DNA from: DATKZS01 sp035527835 [NCBI: bacterium]
GTDB taxonomy: Bacteria > RBG-13-61-14
NCBI GenBank assembly: GCA_035527835.1
Contig: DATKZS010000055.1
Span: 1 to 22,628, forward strand
DNA: 22,628 nucleotides
Direction: 5' to 3'
Positions within the stretch are counted from its first letter, which is position 1. Each line of letters begins with the position of its first letter. The notes beneath the pieces were generated by a model, which worked only from the letters and a program-made list of their open reading frames with translations, was not told the origin of the DNA and did no database searches. Shown here piece by piece: positions 14,041 to 22,110 of the stretch. Both the position numbers and the translations under genes were made by a program.

Positions 14041-15825
14041 GTGTCCGAAAAACGGAAAAAGCGATTGATCGGGAAGGGCGTTGTCGTTTCCACTCAGCTT
14101 AAAAAGGTCGCCACCGGAATCCACGGTCTGGACACGGTGTTGAATGGGGGCCTGCCCGCGGGCCGGGCCACGCTCCTGTGCGGCGGTCCCGGAACGGGCA
14201 AGAGCGTGCTGGCCCTCGAGTTCCTCTACCGCGGCGCGCTGATGGGCGAGCCGGGGATTTTTATCACCTTCGAGGAGGGCGCGGACGTGGTGCGGCAGAA
14301 CGCCGCCACCCTGGGCTGGGACCTGGCCGCGCTCGAGCGCTCCGGCAAGCTCTTCATTTTCGAGGCCAGCCTGAACCGGGAGTCCGTGAATACCGGAGAC
14401 TTCGACCTCTCCGGACTCCTCTCCATCATCGCCGGCAAGTCCCGGCGGATGAAGGCCCAACGCCTGGTCCTCGATGCCCTCGACGTGCTCCTGCGCGTGT
14501 ACCGCGACCCCTATCGCGAGCAGGACGAACTCTATGCCCTCCACGATTGGCTCTCCAACCTCGGCGTGGCCTCCATCATCACCGCCAAAATGTACGAGAA
14601 CGGCCACTCCACCGGCCACGCCACCGGCCACTACGAGTTCCTCCATTACGTGGCCGACTGCGTGATCAACCTCGAGCAGAGGGTCCAGGACCGCGTCACC
14701 ACCCGGCTCCTGCTCGTCATCAAATACCGCGGCTCCGACTTCGTCCGCAACGAAACCCCCTTTATCATCATTGACGACGGCGTGAAATTCACCCCCCTGT
14801 CCTCCATCAGCCTCAATTTCAGCCCCCAGCCCGGCACCGTCTCCATCGGACACGCCGGGATGGACGCGATCATGGGAGGACCGCTCCGCCGCGGCTCATG
14901 CATTATCGTCTCCGGCTCGGCCGGCGCGGGCAAGACCACCATCGCCTGCTCCTTCTCCCGGGCCGCCTGCGCCCACAAGGAGCGGGTGCTCTTCGTTTCG
15001 TTCGAGGAATCGGCGGCGAGCTTGATTGATTGCATGCTCAGCCCGGGCATTGATCTGCGGCCCGCGGTCAAATCGGGCGGATTGAAAATCCTGTCCTTCT
15101 TGCCCGAATCCGCCGGGGCCAACGTCGCCCTCTATCGCATCCTTCAGGCCATAGACGAATTCAAGCCCGACCACCTGGTCATTGACGCCGTCACCTCGTC
15201 GCTGCGCATGGGCGCGGAGCACACCGCCTTCGACTTCGCCATCCGCCTGGTCTCCTTCTGCAAGGAAATGGGCATCACCGCCTTGCTCACCGCCCAGCTC
15301 GAAGGACTCGGCGTGGCGGACATCAGCGGACTCAACATCTCCTCCCTCGCCGACACCGTCCTGGCCCTGCGCTACATTGACGTCGGCGGCGAGATGAACC
15401 GCATGTTGCTCGTCATCAAGGCCCGCGGCCGCCGGCATTCCAACCAGTACCGCGAATTCATCATCACCAGCCAGGGCGTCGGCATCGCCGACGTTTACGT
15501 GGGCGAGGGCGGCGTCCTCACCGGCTCGGCCCGCCAGGAGCAGGAGATGAAGGAGCACATCGCCGTCTCCCGCCGCCGGCGGACCATCAAGGAAACGGAA
15601 GCCGTGCTCGCGGTGAAGAAGGCCGTCCGCAAGGCCAGCGACAAGGCGCTGGAGGCCGAGATCCTGAAGAAGGAATTCGAACTGGAGACCTTGAATGCCG
15701 AAGAGTCCCTGCACCTGAGCGGCCGGGAAACCCGAGCCGTGCTCCGCGGCAGGGAACTGGTCAGGGGACCACGCAAAGTCAAGCAACCCCCGGCCCCCGC
15801 CAAGAAGGGAGGACTGCAACCATGA
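14041..15825 (+). CDS. kaiC: KaiC-family double-domain ATPase with C-terminal coiled-coil extension
   Basis: Two RecA-like domains, as in the cyanobacterial clock kinase. CI: Walker A GGPGTGKS (48-55), paired Glu 78-79 in FEEG, Walker B RLVLDAL. CII: Walker A GSAGAGKT (292-299), Glu 322-323 in FEES, Walker B HLVIDAV. The clock autophosphorylation segment aligns as NISSLADT here versus HISTITDT in Synechococcus, so Ser434-Ser435 replace Ser431-Thr432: phosphorylatable residues are kept. After residue 490 comes a charged, heptad-like extension of about 100 residues (KAVRKASDKALEAEILKKE), recalling the coiled-coil tail of Rhodobacter KaiC. GTG start, seven bases after AAAGGAG. The stop overlaps kaiB as ATGA. 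No kaiA is present. Confidence 0.92.
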   Translation: MSEKRKKRLIGKGVVVSTQLKKVATGIHGLDTVLNGGLPAGRATLLCGGPGTGKSVLALEFLYRGALMGEPGIFITFEEGADVVRQNAATLGWDLAALERSGKLFIFEASLNRESVNTGDFDLSGLLSIIAGKSRRMKAQRLVLDALDVLLRVYRDPYREQDELYALHDWLSNLGVASIITAKMYENGHSTGHATGHYEFLHYVADCVINLEQRVQDRVTTRLLLVIKYRGSDFVRNETPFIIIDDGVKFTPLSSISLNFSPQPGTVSIGHAGMDAIMGGPLRRGSCIIVSGSAGAGKTTIACSFSRAACAHKERVLFVSFEESAASLIDCMLSPGIDLRPAVKSGGLKILSFLPESAGANVALYRILQAIDEFKPDHLVIDAVTSSLRMGAEHTAFDFAIRLVSFCKEMGITALLTAQLEGLGVADISGLNISSLADTVLALRYIDVGGEMNRMLLVIKARGRRHSNQYREFIITSQGVGIADVYVGEGGVLTGSARQEQEMKEHIAVSRRRRTIKETEAVLAVKKAVRKASDKALEAEILKKEFELETLNAEESLHLSGRETRAVLRGRELVRGPRKVKQPPAPAKKGGLQP

Positions 15826-16139
15826 CACCCGCGAAAAAGCCCCCGGCAAAGGGCGGCGGCAGCCGGAACGGGCAGTTCAAGTTCATCCTCTTCGTCGCCG
15901 GCCGGGAACCTAATTCCGTGCTCGCCCGGCAAAACCTCCAGCGCCTGTGCCAGGAGCGCCTCCCCGGCCGCCACACCATCGAGATCATTGACGTGTTCCA
16001 GGACCTGGATGCCGCCCTTAAGCACAATATCCTCATAACCCCCACCCTCATCAAGGTCGCGCCGGAGCCGCTCGTCACCATATTCGGAAACTTGAGCGAT
16101 TCCTCAAAGTTAATGGCCTCGCTGCAACTAACGGAGTAG
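15822..16139 (+). CDS. kaiB: KaiB-family clock protein
   Basis: A 105-residue protein with a thioredoxin-like KaiB domain: FKFILFVAGREPNSVLARQN, EIIDVFQDLDAA, the cis-proline segment ITPTLIKV, then a P-L-V-T-I-FGNLSD loop, all aligning with cyanobacterial KaiB. A basic, flexible N-terminus of about 17 residues precedes it. It overlaps the kaiC stop by four bases, with GGGAGG at 15807-15812 as ribosome site, so the two are made together. Known KaiB switches fold and binds the CI ring of phosphorylated KaiC; without KaiA the pair may act as an hourglass or stress timer, as shown for Rhodobacter-type KaiBC. Confidence 0.92.
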   Translation: MTPAKKPPAKGGGSRNGQFKFILFVAGREPNSVLARQNLQRLCQERLPGRHTIEIIDVFQDLDAALKHNILITPTLIKVAPEPLVTIFGNLSDSSKLMASLQLTE

Positions 16140-16145
16140 AGAGAC

Positions 16146-17564
16146 ATGGAAACCGTCACCCCGAGTCATCAGGAAATGGTGGACCAGCTAAAACAGGCCG
16201 AGGAGATCCTCGACACGCTCCGGCAGGGCCAGGCCGACACGGTCATCGGCGAACATGAGATTTTTCTGCTCCGCCTGCGCGAAGCCGCGGAGGAATTACA
16301 GCGCAACAGCGAGCGGTTCAAGCAATCGCAGGAGATCCTCGAGGCGCTCCGGCTGGGCCAGGCCGACGCGGTCATCAGCAACCGTGATGTCATCCTGCTC
16401 CGGATGCGCGAAGCCGAGGAGGAATTACAGCGCAACGGCGAACTCGTCAAGCAATCCATCACCGGCGCCAACCTGGTTACGGAGAACGTCGCCAAGGCCG
16501 TCAGAACGTATTCGGAGCTGGAATACCTCCGCGACCAATTCTGGAAAGACGAATCCCGCGACATTGTCCGCACCGACAGCCCGACGATGCAAAAAGTTTT
16601 CGACCAGATCCGGTCGGTGGCCCCGACGCTGACCACCGTGCTTTTGACCGGAGAGACGGGAACGGGCAAGGGGGTCATGGCCAGGCTCATCCACCGCCAC
16701 AGCAGCCGGAGCGACAATCAGTTCATCAGCGTCCATTGCGGCGCCATCCCCGAAACCTTGATCGAGAGCGAACTGTTCGGCCACGAGAAAGGGGCCTTCA
16801 CCGGCGCGATCATGAAAAAACTGGGCAAGTTCGAAATCGCCCAGGGCGGGACCCTGTTCCTCGACGAGATTGGGACCGTCACCTCATCCGTCCAGATCAA
16901 GCTGTTGCAGGTCCTGCAGGAAAAAATCTTTTCCCGCGTCGGCGGAGAAACGGAGATTAAAGCGGACGTGCGGGTCATCGCGGCGTCCAACTCGGACCTG
17001 CAAGCCGCGATCCAGGAGGGGAGTTTCCGGGAGGACCTCTATTACCGCTTGAACGTTTTCCCCATCGAGGTCCCGCCGCTCCGGGAGCGGATCGAGGACA
17101 TTCCGGTCTTGGTGCAAGAGTTCCTGGTGAAGTGCAATCTGAACAATAATAAGAACATTTTTTCAGTCCATCCCGGCGTGTTGGAGGCCTTGCGGAGATA
17201 CCCCTGGCCCGGCAACATCCGCGAGCTGGAGAACCTGATCGAGCGGGCCCATATCGTGGAGCAATCCCGGGAGCTCACCCCGGAGAGCTTTCCCGCCGAG
17301 CTCTTTTCCGAGGGCAGCACCGCCCAAGTTCACCTCAATACCTCACTCCCCCTGGCCCAGGTGAGGCAAGAGGCGGTTGAAAGCGTGGAACGCCAATACT
17401 TGAAGCAGTTGTTGGCCGAACACAAGGGAAAAATCGAGGCCTCCGCCCTGGCCGCGGGGATGGGCGTCCGCCAACTGCATAAACTGTTGACTAAATACAA
17501 AATCGAGAAAGGCGAATATAAAACCTCCCAACCGAAGGTTGACAAGGAAAAATCGGAACTTTAA
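16146..17564 (+). CDS. Sigma-54-dependent transcriptional activator with tandem 43-residue N-terminal repeats
   Basis: The 472-residue protein has a complete sigma-54 AAA+ domain: Walker A GETGTGKG (169-176), sigma-54 contact loop GAFTGA (216-221), Walker B GGTLFLDE (234-241), sensor and arginine-finger region [25 protein letters not shown], and a C-terminal helix-turn-helix (about 427-452). In place of a receiver or GAF domain the N-terminus has two copies of a 43-residue unit (about 18-60 and 61-103; core ILxxLRxGQADxVI, then RxREAxEELQRN), probably helical. This core resembles segments that precede PAS domains in many sensor kinases. It lies six bases after kaiB, so it is probably in the kai operon. 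A sigma-54 promoter follows about 255 bases downstream. Its signal is unknown; control by KaiB/KaiC is inference. Confidence 0.93.
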   Translation: METVTPSHQEMVDQLKQAEEILDTLRQGQADTVIGEHEIFLLRLREAAEELQRNSERFKQSQEILEALRLGQADAVISNRDVILLRMREAEEELQRNGELVKQSITGANLVTENVAKAVRTYSELEYLRDQFWKDESRDIVRTDSPTMQKVFDQIRSVAPTLTTVLLTGETGTGKGVMARLIHRHSSRSDNQFISVHCGAIPETLIESELFGHEKGAFTGAIMKKLGKFEIAQGGTLFLDEIGTVTSSVQIKLLQVLQEKIFSRVGGETEIKADVRVIAASNSDLQAAIQEGSFREDLYYRLNVFPIEVPPLRERIEDIPVLVQEFLVKCNLNNNKNIFSVHPGVLEALRRYPWPGNIRELENLIERAHIVEQSRELTPESFPAELFSEGSTAQVHLNTSLPLAQVRQEAVESVERQYLKQLLAEHKGKIEASALAAGMGVRQLHKLLTKYKIEKGEYKTSQPKVDKEKSEL

Positions 17565-18027
17565 ATTCCAAATCCTCTTTTCCGGCCCTTCCAATTCCGT
17601 TTTCTTCCCCGCCTGATCCCTCCACTTCCAGCCGAAAAATATGTCCATTGTTTCCGGCGGGTTCCCTCATCGGGGATGAATTCGCGGAGGCAATGATCCT
17701 GATAAACTCCCATGCGTTGAGCGTAGCCCCGGCTGTAAACAAGGGGAAATCGGACTCTCAAGTTCCGCCCCACCGGAGGGGACAGAGGACAATTGATTGA
17801 ATATCAGAATGTTACCGAATTGGCATTATGCTTGCTTTATATTAGTGGAGATAAGTATGAACCTGATAAATCAAATGAATAGAGTTGACGGTTAGATTGA
17901 GGGGATGTAATTTTTTCAGCCGATTATAACCGATTGTCCCGCAAAAAATCGCAAATTGTTTTTGCATAACTTTTAGGTTTGGGCTTTTGGCCGCGCCATC
18001 CATAACTGGAACCAAGAAGGAGAATAC
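17565..18027. other. 463-base regulatory/degenerate gap between the sigma-54 activator and the stress operon
   Basis: No gene is supported. At 17741-17767 a stretch resembles the activator's own 3' end at 17540-17566 (about 20 of 27 bases), suggesting a decayed duplication. The sigma-54 promoter at 17821-17836 is the clearest element. Downstream, a 12-codon ORF (17857-17895) has a weak GGAG before it and may be chance. An AT-rich leader of about 180 bases includes CCGATT twice and a GCAAAAA/TTTTTGC inverted repeat (17941-17965). Confidence 0.55.
17821..17836 (+). promoter_or_regulatory. sigma-54 (-24/-12) promoter of the ElaB-like operon
   Basis: TGGCAT-TATGC-TTGCT matches the consensus TGGCAC-N5-TTGCW in all but one position, with invariant GG and GC at the right distance. 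Transcription would start near 17848, giving a leader of about 180 bases. The preceding gene encodes a sigma-54 activator, which makes chance occurrence less likely. Confidence 0.75.
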
Positions 18028-18351
18028 ATGTCAAGCCAGGTAACCAAAATCAAGGAAAAGGAAATCAAGAATCTCAAATCCGACTTGGAGCGTCTGCGGG
18101 ACGACCTGGGCAAACTGGTCAGCCGCGTCTCCGAGGCCTCGATGGATGAGGTCGGCGAAGTGCGGGACAAGGTCCAAAGCGAGTTGCATGACCTTCACTC
18201 GCAAGCCGATCAAACCTATCAAAAAGTCCGGGAGCAGTCCGGGGACGTGCGCGAGCAGGTCGTGGAAAGCGTGGAGAAACACCCGCTGACCAGCCTGCTG
18301 GTGGCCTTTGGGGCCGGCGCGGTGATCGGGGCTATCGCGGGCAGGAGGTAG
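18028..18351 (+). CDS. ElaB/YqjD/DUF883 family membrane-anchored protein
   Basis: A 107-residue protein with a long charged coiled-coil (about 8-80) and one C-terminal membrane helix of the family type, VEKHPLTSLLVAFGAGAVIGAIAGRR being split here as VEKHPLTSLLVAFG then AGAVIGAIAGRR. E. coli relatives (ElaB, YqjD) are tail-anchored inner-membrane proteins induced in stationary phase that bind ribosomes; the same role here is inferred from homology. AAGGAG lies just before ATG 18028. First gene of a three-gene operon downstream of the sigma-54 promoter. Confidence 0.88.
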   Translation: MSSQVTKIKEKEIKNLKSDLERLRDDLGKLVSRVSEASMDEVGEVRDKVQSELHDLHSQADQTYQKVREQSGDVREQVVESVEKHPLTSLLVAFGAGAVIGAIAGRR

Positions 18352-18354
18352 TGA

Positions 18355-18633
18355 TTGAATGCTTTAATCGAGGTCTTACTCGCATTACTGGACGTGATCA
18401 AGACCGATGCCCAGCAATCGCGCGAGCCGATTTATAAATTTTTCATTTCCCTATCCCTCCTGGCGGTGGCCGGGCTGGCCCTGGCGGGCGGGATAGGGCT
18501 GATGCTGGCCGCGCTTTTGCTCGGGCTCATGCAAGTCATGCCGGTTTATTTCGCCGCGCTCATCACCGGCGCTTTATCTTTGGCGCTAGCGGGGGTGTTG
18601 ATATGGGTTGGAAAATCAAGGTCGAAAGAGTAG
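18355..18633 (+). CDS. Small two-helix membrane protein, YqjE/holin-like
   Basis: A 92-residue protein with two hydrophobic segments (about 27-55 and 60-85) separated by a short loop, and charged ends. It matches the general layout of YqjE or phage-holin-superfamily (DUF1469-like) proteins that accompany DUF883 genes in proteobacteria. The start is TTG 18355, six bases after AGGAGG (18343-18348); an ATG at 18359 is out of frame. It begins three bases after the previous stop and overlaps the next gene by 31 bases. The assignment rests mainly on topology and context. Confidence 0.75.
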   Translation: MNALIEVLLALLDVIKTDAQQSREPIYKFFISLSLLAVAGLALAGGIGLMLAALLLGLMQVMPVYFAALITGALSLALAGVLIWVGKSRSKE

Positions 18634-18914
18634 AGTCCGCCCGGGCCCAACGCCGGGAGCTCAAGCGGCTGGAGGAAGAAGCGGCCCGCCTCAAGCTCCG
18701 GATAGCCGCCGCCCGCTTTGACCTCAAACACACGCTGGGCAGCCACCCCTACGCCGCCGCGGCCCTTGCCCTCTCCGCCGGCGTCGCGGTCGGCTACTCG
18801 CCAGCACTGCGCCAGGCGCTAATGAAAACGTCCTTCCAGATCGTCGAGGGTCTGCTCCAAGCAGGGGCCGGCGCCGCCTCCGGCTTTGCCTCCACCGTTG
18901 CCCCCGTCGAGTAA
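18603..18914 (+). CDS. YqjK-like small membrane protein
   Basis: A 103-residue protein: a basic/acidic helical N-terminus (RAQRRELKRLEEEAARLKLR) that could form a coiled-coil, then a short hydrophobic segment HPYAAAALALSAGVAVGYSP and a second weaker one near the C-terminus. Its place as third gene after DUF883- and YqjE-like genes recalls the E. coli yqjD-yqjE-yqjK order. It overlaps the upstream gene by 31 bases in another frame. GC-rich codon use matches the neighbours. Role unknown; envelope stress is inferred. Confidence 0.7.
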   Translation: MGWKIKVERVESARAQRRELKRLEEEAARLKLRIAAARFDLKHTLGSHPYAAAALALSAGVAVGYSPALRQALMKTSFQIVEGLLQAGAGAASGFASTVAPVE

Positions 18915-18929
18915 ACAAGGAGACTCCAA

Positions 18930-20516
18930 TTGGTTCGTAAAAGACCCGCGGAGAAATCTCAGGAATACTCTGAGAGCATCATCAACACCGTGCGCGAACC
19001 CTTGATCGCGCTGGATCAAGATTTAAGAGTGGTCTCCGTCAGCCGCTCCTTCTACGACGTCTTCAAGGTCAAGCCTGAAGAGACGGTGGGACAGCTTATT
19101 TATGACCTGGGCAATAAACAATGGGATATCCCCAAGCTGCGGGAACTGCTGGAAACCATCCTTCCCCAAAAGACTACCTTTGATAACTATGAGGTGGAAC
19201 ACAATTTTTCCACCATTGGCAAGCGCATCATGCTTTTGAATGCGCGGCAAATTCAACGGGTGCTGGGAAAGGAGCGGATCATCCTCCTGGCCATCGAGGA
19301 CATCACCGAGCGCAGGGAGATAGAAAATGGGCTGGAAAAAGCCCGTAAAGAACTGGCCGCGACTAAAATATCCGAAGATGCAGCCCGCGAATACGCCGAG
19401 AGCATCATCAACACCGTGCGTGAACCCTTGATCGCTCTCGACCAAGATTTACGCGTGGTCTCCGTCAGCCGTTCCTTCTATGACGTCTTCAAGGTCAAGC
19501 CTGAAGAGACCGTGGGACAGCTTATTTATGACCTGGGCAATAAACAGTGGGATATCCCCAAGCTGCGGGAACTGCTGGAAACCATCCTTCCCCAAAAGAC
19601 CACCTTTGACAACTATGAGGTGGAACACGATTTTTCCACCATTGGCAGGCGCATCATGCTTCTGGATGCCCGACAGATCCAAAGAGTATGGGGCAAAGAG
19701 CGGATCATCCTCCTGGCCATCGAGGACATCACCGAGCGCCGGGAGATAGAAAACGGCCTGAAAAAGGCCCACGAAGAGTTAACGGAGTTGGCCACCGAGT
19801 TGAAACGCACCTCGCAGGTAAAATCTGAATTTTTGGCCAACATGTCGCATGAACTCAGGACCCCGCTTAACTCCATCAACGGTTTCTCCGAGGTATTATA
19901 CGACGAGACTTTCGGACCGCTTAATGAGAAGCAGAAGAAATACGTTAACAATGTTTTAACCAGCGGAAAGCACCTTCTCTTACTGATCAATCAGATCCTG
20001 GATATGGCAAAAGTCGAAGCCGGAAAGATGAGGCTGGCATTATCCAGCTTACTCATGAAAAGCCTGTTAGCTGATATTTCAATGCTGGTAGCGGATATGG
20101 TCAGCAAAAAGAAGATTGAAATGTCTCTGGCAATTGCCGAAGATCTGCCCAGTATTGAAGCCGATGAGCTCAAGGTAAAAGAGATAATTTACAACCTGCT
20201 TTCAAACGCGGTTAAATTTACCCCCGAGGGCGGTAAAATCGGCATGCGGGCGAAGAAGACCGATTCCGAGATAGAAATAGTGGTCTGGGATACGGGGATC
20301 GGTATCGCATCTGAAAACATGGGAAGGATATTTGAAGGTTTCTTCCGCGTCGATACCCCATATTCTCGGGTAACCGAGGGGACCGGACTTGGTTTGCCGC
20401 TCTCTAAAAAGCTGGTTGAGCTGCACGGCGGGAAGCTTTCCGTGGAATCAGAGGGGCTAAATAAAGGCACCTCGGTCCGGTTTACTTTGCCTATTATATC
20501 CACGAAGGTGGCATGA
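18930..20516 (+). CDS. Soluble histidine kinase with two nearly identical tandem PAS domains
   Basis: The 528-residue kinase lacks membrane segments. Two PAS units (about 13-130 and 155-272) start at matching points 142 residues apart and differ at only about seven residues over roughly 125. Then follow the HisKA domain with SHELRTPLN (His307) and HATPase_c with N-box EIIYNLLSNAVKF, G1 DTGIGI and G2 GTGLGLPLSKK. No receiver is attached; a lone receiver follows one base downstream as the probable partner. The start is TTG 18930, after AAGGAGA at 18917-18923. Base composition falls from GC-rich in the PAS part to AT-richer from about 19800 on. It may be co-transcribed from the sigma-54 promoter, as only 15 bases separate it from the previous gene. 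Confidence 0.93.
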   Translation: MVRKRPAEKSQEYSESIINTVREPLIALDQDLRVVSVSRSFYDVFKVKPEETVGQLIYDLGNKQWDIPKLRELLETILPQKTTFDNYEVEHNFSTIGKRIMLLNARQIQRVLGKERIILLAIEDITERREIENGLEKARKELAATKISEDAAREYAESIINTVREPLIALDQDLRVVSVSRSFYDVFKVKPEETVGQLIYDLGNKQWDIPKLRELLETILPQKTTFDNYEVEHDFSTIGRRIMLLDARQIQRVWGKERIILLAIEDITERREIENGLKKAHEELTELATELKRTSQVKSEFLANMSHELRTPLNSINGFSEVLYDETFGPLNEKQKKYVNNVLTSGKHLLLLINQILDMAKVEAGKMRLALSSLLMKSLLADISMLVADMVSKKKIEMSLAIAEDLPSIEADELKVKEIIYNLLSNAVKFTPEGGKIGMRAKKTDSEIEIVVWDTGIGIASENMGRIFEGFFRVDTPYSRVTEGTGLGLPLSKKLVELHGGKLSVESEGLNKGTSVRFTLPIISTKVA

Positions 20517-20517
20517 G

Positions 20518-20883
20518 ATGAAGAAGAAAGTATTAGTTGTTGATGATAATCCAAACAATCTGTTGCTGGAGAAAGACCTTTTGGAGGTCGCCGGCTTCGA
20601 GGTATTTGAAGCCGAAGACGCTGCCAGCGGAATTGACATCGCCAGAAAAGAAAAACTGGATATTATAATTATGGATGTGCGGCTTCCCGATATGCGTGGT
20701 TACGAAGCCGCCAAGATATTGCGTCAAGACCAGGCGACCCACGATATTCCCATTATTTTTGTGACTGCTTCCGTAATGGGAGAAGGCAAAGAAGAGATAA
20801 GAGCCATAACTAACACCGGATTTATAGATAAGCCGATAGATACGCGCACCTTTGCGAAAGAAGTTAGTCAATATCTTAAATGA
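20518..20883 (+). CDS. Single-domain response regulator (CheY/DivK-like receiver)
   Basis: A 121-residue lone receiver: acidic pair Asp9-Asp10, phosphoacceptor Asp53 in IIMDVRLPD, Thr/Ser-type switch VTAS and conserved Lys in DKPID. No output domain, so it probably relays phosphate or binds a target. ATG 20518 lies one base after the kinase stop: a cognate pair. Its last 48 bases are copied in degenerate form at 22045-22092. AT-rich compared with genes before 19 kb. Confidence 0.93.
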   Translation: MKKKVLVVDDNPNNLLLEKDLLEVAGFEVFEAEDAASGIDIARKEKLDIIIMDVRLPDMRGYEAAKILRQDQATHDIPIIFVTASVMGEGKEEIRAITNTGFIDKPIDTRTFAKEVSQYLK

Positions 20884-20925
20884 GTTTTCCAATAGGTGAT
20901 AAGGAACCTTCAAAAGAGATAGAGA

Positions 20926-22011
20926 ATGAAAGACAAACCAGTAATATTAATAGTTGATGACCAGCCAAATAACATTGAGTTGGTCGAAGCAATTCTTGCT
21001 CCGGCGGGTTTTGAAATTGTCACGGCGGCCAGCGGTGAAGAAGCGCTGGGGCAATTTGCCGGCAATAAAATTGATCTGATTCTGCTGGACGTAATGATGC
21101 CCGGGATGAATGGATATGAGGTTTGCAAAAGAGTCAAAAGAGATTTGAGAAACATCTTCCTTCCGATCATCATGCTGACGGCTCTGGATAACATGGAGGC
21201 AAAAATCAAGGGGCTTGAAGCCGGAGCGGACGACTTCCTGAACAAACCTTTTCAAAAGATCGAACTGGTCGCCCGGGTCAAAAATTTGCTGAAGATAAAA
21301 TTTCTCCACGATGAAGTGGAGCTAAGGAATCGCCTGATCTCCAGTATGTTGCATCGTTATGTAAACCGCCTCGTGATTGAACAGATCCTCGCCAACCCCG
21401 ACAAATATTCGGAGTTGGGCGGTGATCGAAAAGAGGTGGCGGCGTTTTTCTGCGACATCCGCGGATTTACCGCTCTTGCTGAGAACATGAATGCGCATGA
21501 ACTTATTCATTTGCTCAACAGCATCTACAAGGTGCTTACCAGAATCGTTTTCAGAAACAGGGGGACATTTGACAAATATATGGGCGACTGCATCATGGCA
21601 TTCTGGGGCGCCCCGACGCAGGTCGAAGATGAAACGTTATGGGCGATTTGGGCCGCCTTGGAAATGCAAGGGGCTTTTGAAAATTTAAAACAAGGCTGGC
21701 CGCCGGAGTTTAAAAAGCTGGGGATCGGCATTGGGATAGACTACGGCGAAGTGGTGGTCGGAAATATCGGGACTGAAGAAGCCATGGATTACACCATCAT
21801 TGGCGACGTTGTGAACACCGCCCAGAGAGTAGAGTCAATCGCACGCTCCGGCCAAGTCCTCATTACCAATAATGCCCTAGCGCGGGTCGAAGGGAAAATA
21901 AAGTTTCAAGCCCTAGAGCCGGTTCAACTGAAAGGCAAGTCGTTGCCTGTTGAAATTTATGAAGTTTTTAAGGTTCAGGTTCAGAAAGAAGAGCATGAGG
22001 TTAGTTTTTAG
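20926..22011 (+). CDS. Receiver-adenylate cyclase (class III) response regulator
   Basis: 361 residues. The N-terminal receiver (Asp11-Asp12, phosphoacceptor Asp55, DDFLNKPF) is joined by a helical linker to a class III cyclase domain. Metal-binding aspartates are Asp177 (FFCDIRGFT) and Asp221 (KYMGDCIMAFWG). The purine-selecting residues are Lys217 (FDKYMGD) and Asp288 (MDYTIIGD), the Lys/Asp pair of ATP-using enzymes; Asn297 and Arg301 complete the transition-state site. So it should make cAMP under control of phosphorylation, probably by the upstream kinase. A second copy of the receiver follows, disrupted by an insertion sequence. Confidence 0.92.
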   Translation: MKDKPVILIVDDQPNNIELVEAILAPAGFEIVTAASGEEALGQFAGNKIDLILLDVMMPGMNGYEVCKRVKRDLRNIFLPIIMLTALDNMEAKIKGLEAGADDFLNKPFQKIELVARVKNLLKIKFLHDEVELRNRLISSMLHRYVNRLVIEQILANPDKYSELGGDRKEVAAFFCDIRGFTALAENMNAHELIHLLNSIYKVLTRIVFRNRGTFDKYMGDCIMAFWGAPTQVEDETLWAIWAALEMQGAFENLKQGWPPEFKKLGIGIGIDYGEVVVGNIGTEEAMDYTIIGDVVNTAQRVESIARSGQVLITNNALARVEGKIKFQALEPVQLKGKSLPVEIYEVFKVQVQKEEHEVSF

Positions 22012-22014
22012 GGC

Positions 22015-22043
22015 CAGGTCTATGCAAACACTGGATAGACCTG
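22015..22043. other. Hairpin at the duplication boundary
   Basis: CAGGTCTAT and ATAGACCTG form a 9-bp perfect stem with an 11-base loop just after the cyclase stop. There is no T-tract. It sits directly before the copied receiver remnant. Confidence 0.5.
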
Positions 22044-22044
22044 A

Positions 22045-22092
22045 AAGCCGATAGATACACGCGCCTTTGCGAAAGAAATCAGTCAATATATT
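22045..22092 (+). pseudogene. Remnant of a duplicated receiver gene 3' end
   Basis: These 48 bases match 20830-20877, the last codons of the lone receiver, at 43 positions. The residues KPIDTRAFAKEISQYI can still be read. Only this tail of the gene copy remains, followed by a second receiver-cyclase start: evidence for a tandem duplication of the receiver plus cyclase unit with later deletion. Confidence 0.85.
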
Positions 22093-22110
22093 ATGGGAGG
22101 TTTCAAATAT

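Noticed and set aside
17491-17773. Minus-strand small ORFs after the sigma-54 activator
   Set aside because: They run antisense into the activator's 3' end, lack ribosome sites and show no recognisable domain.
17857-17895. 12-codon leader peptide between the sigma-54 promoter and the DUF883 gene
   Set aside because: Only a weak GGAG precedes it, and there is no codon run or attenuator structure to suggest a regulatory peptide.
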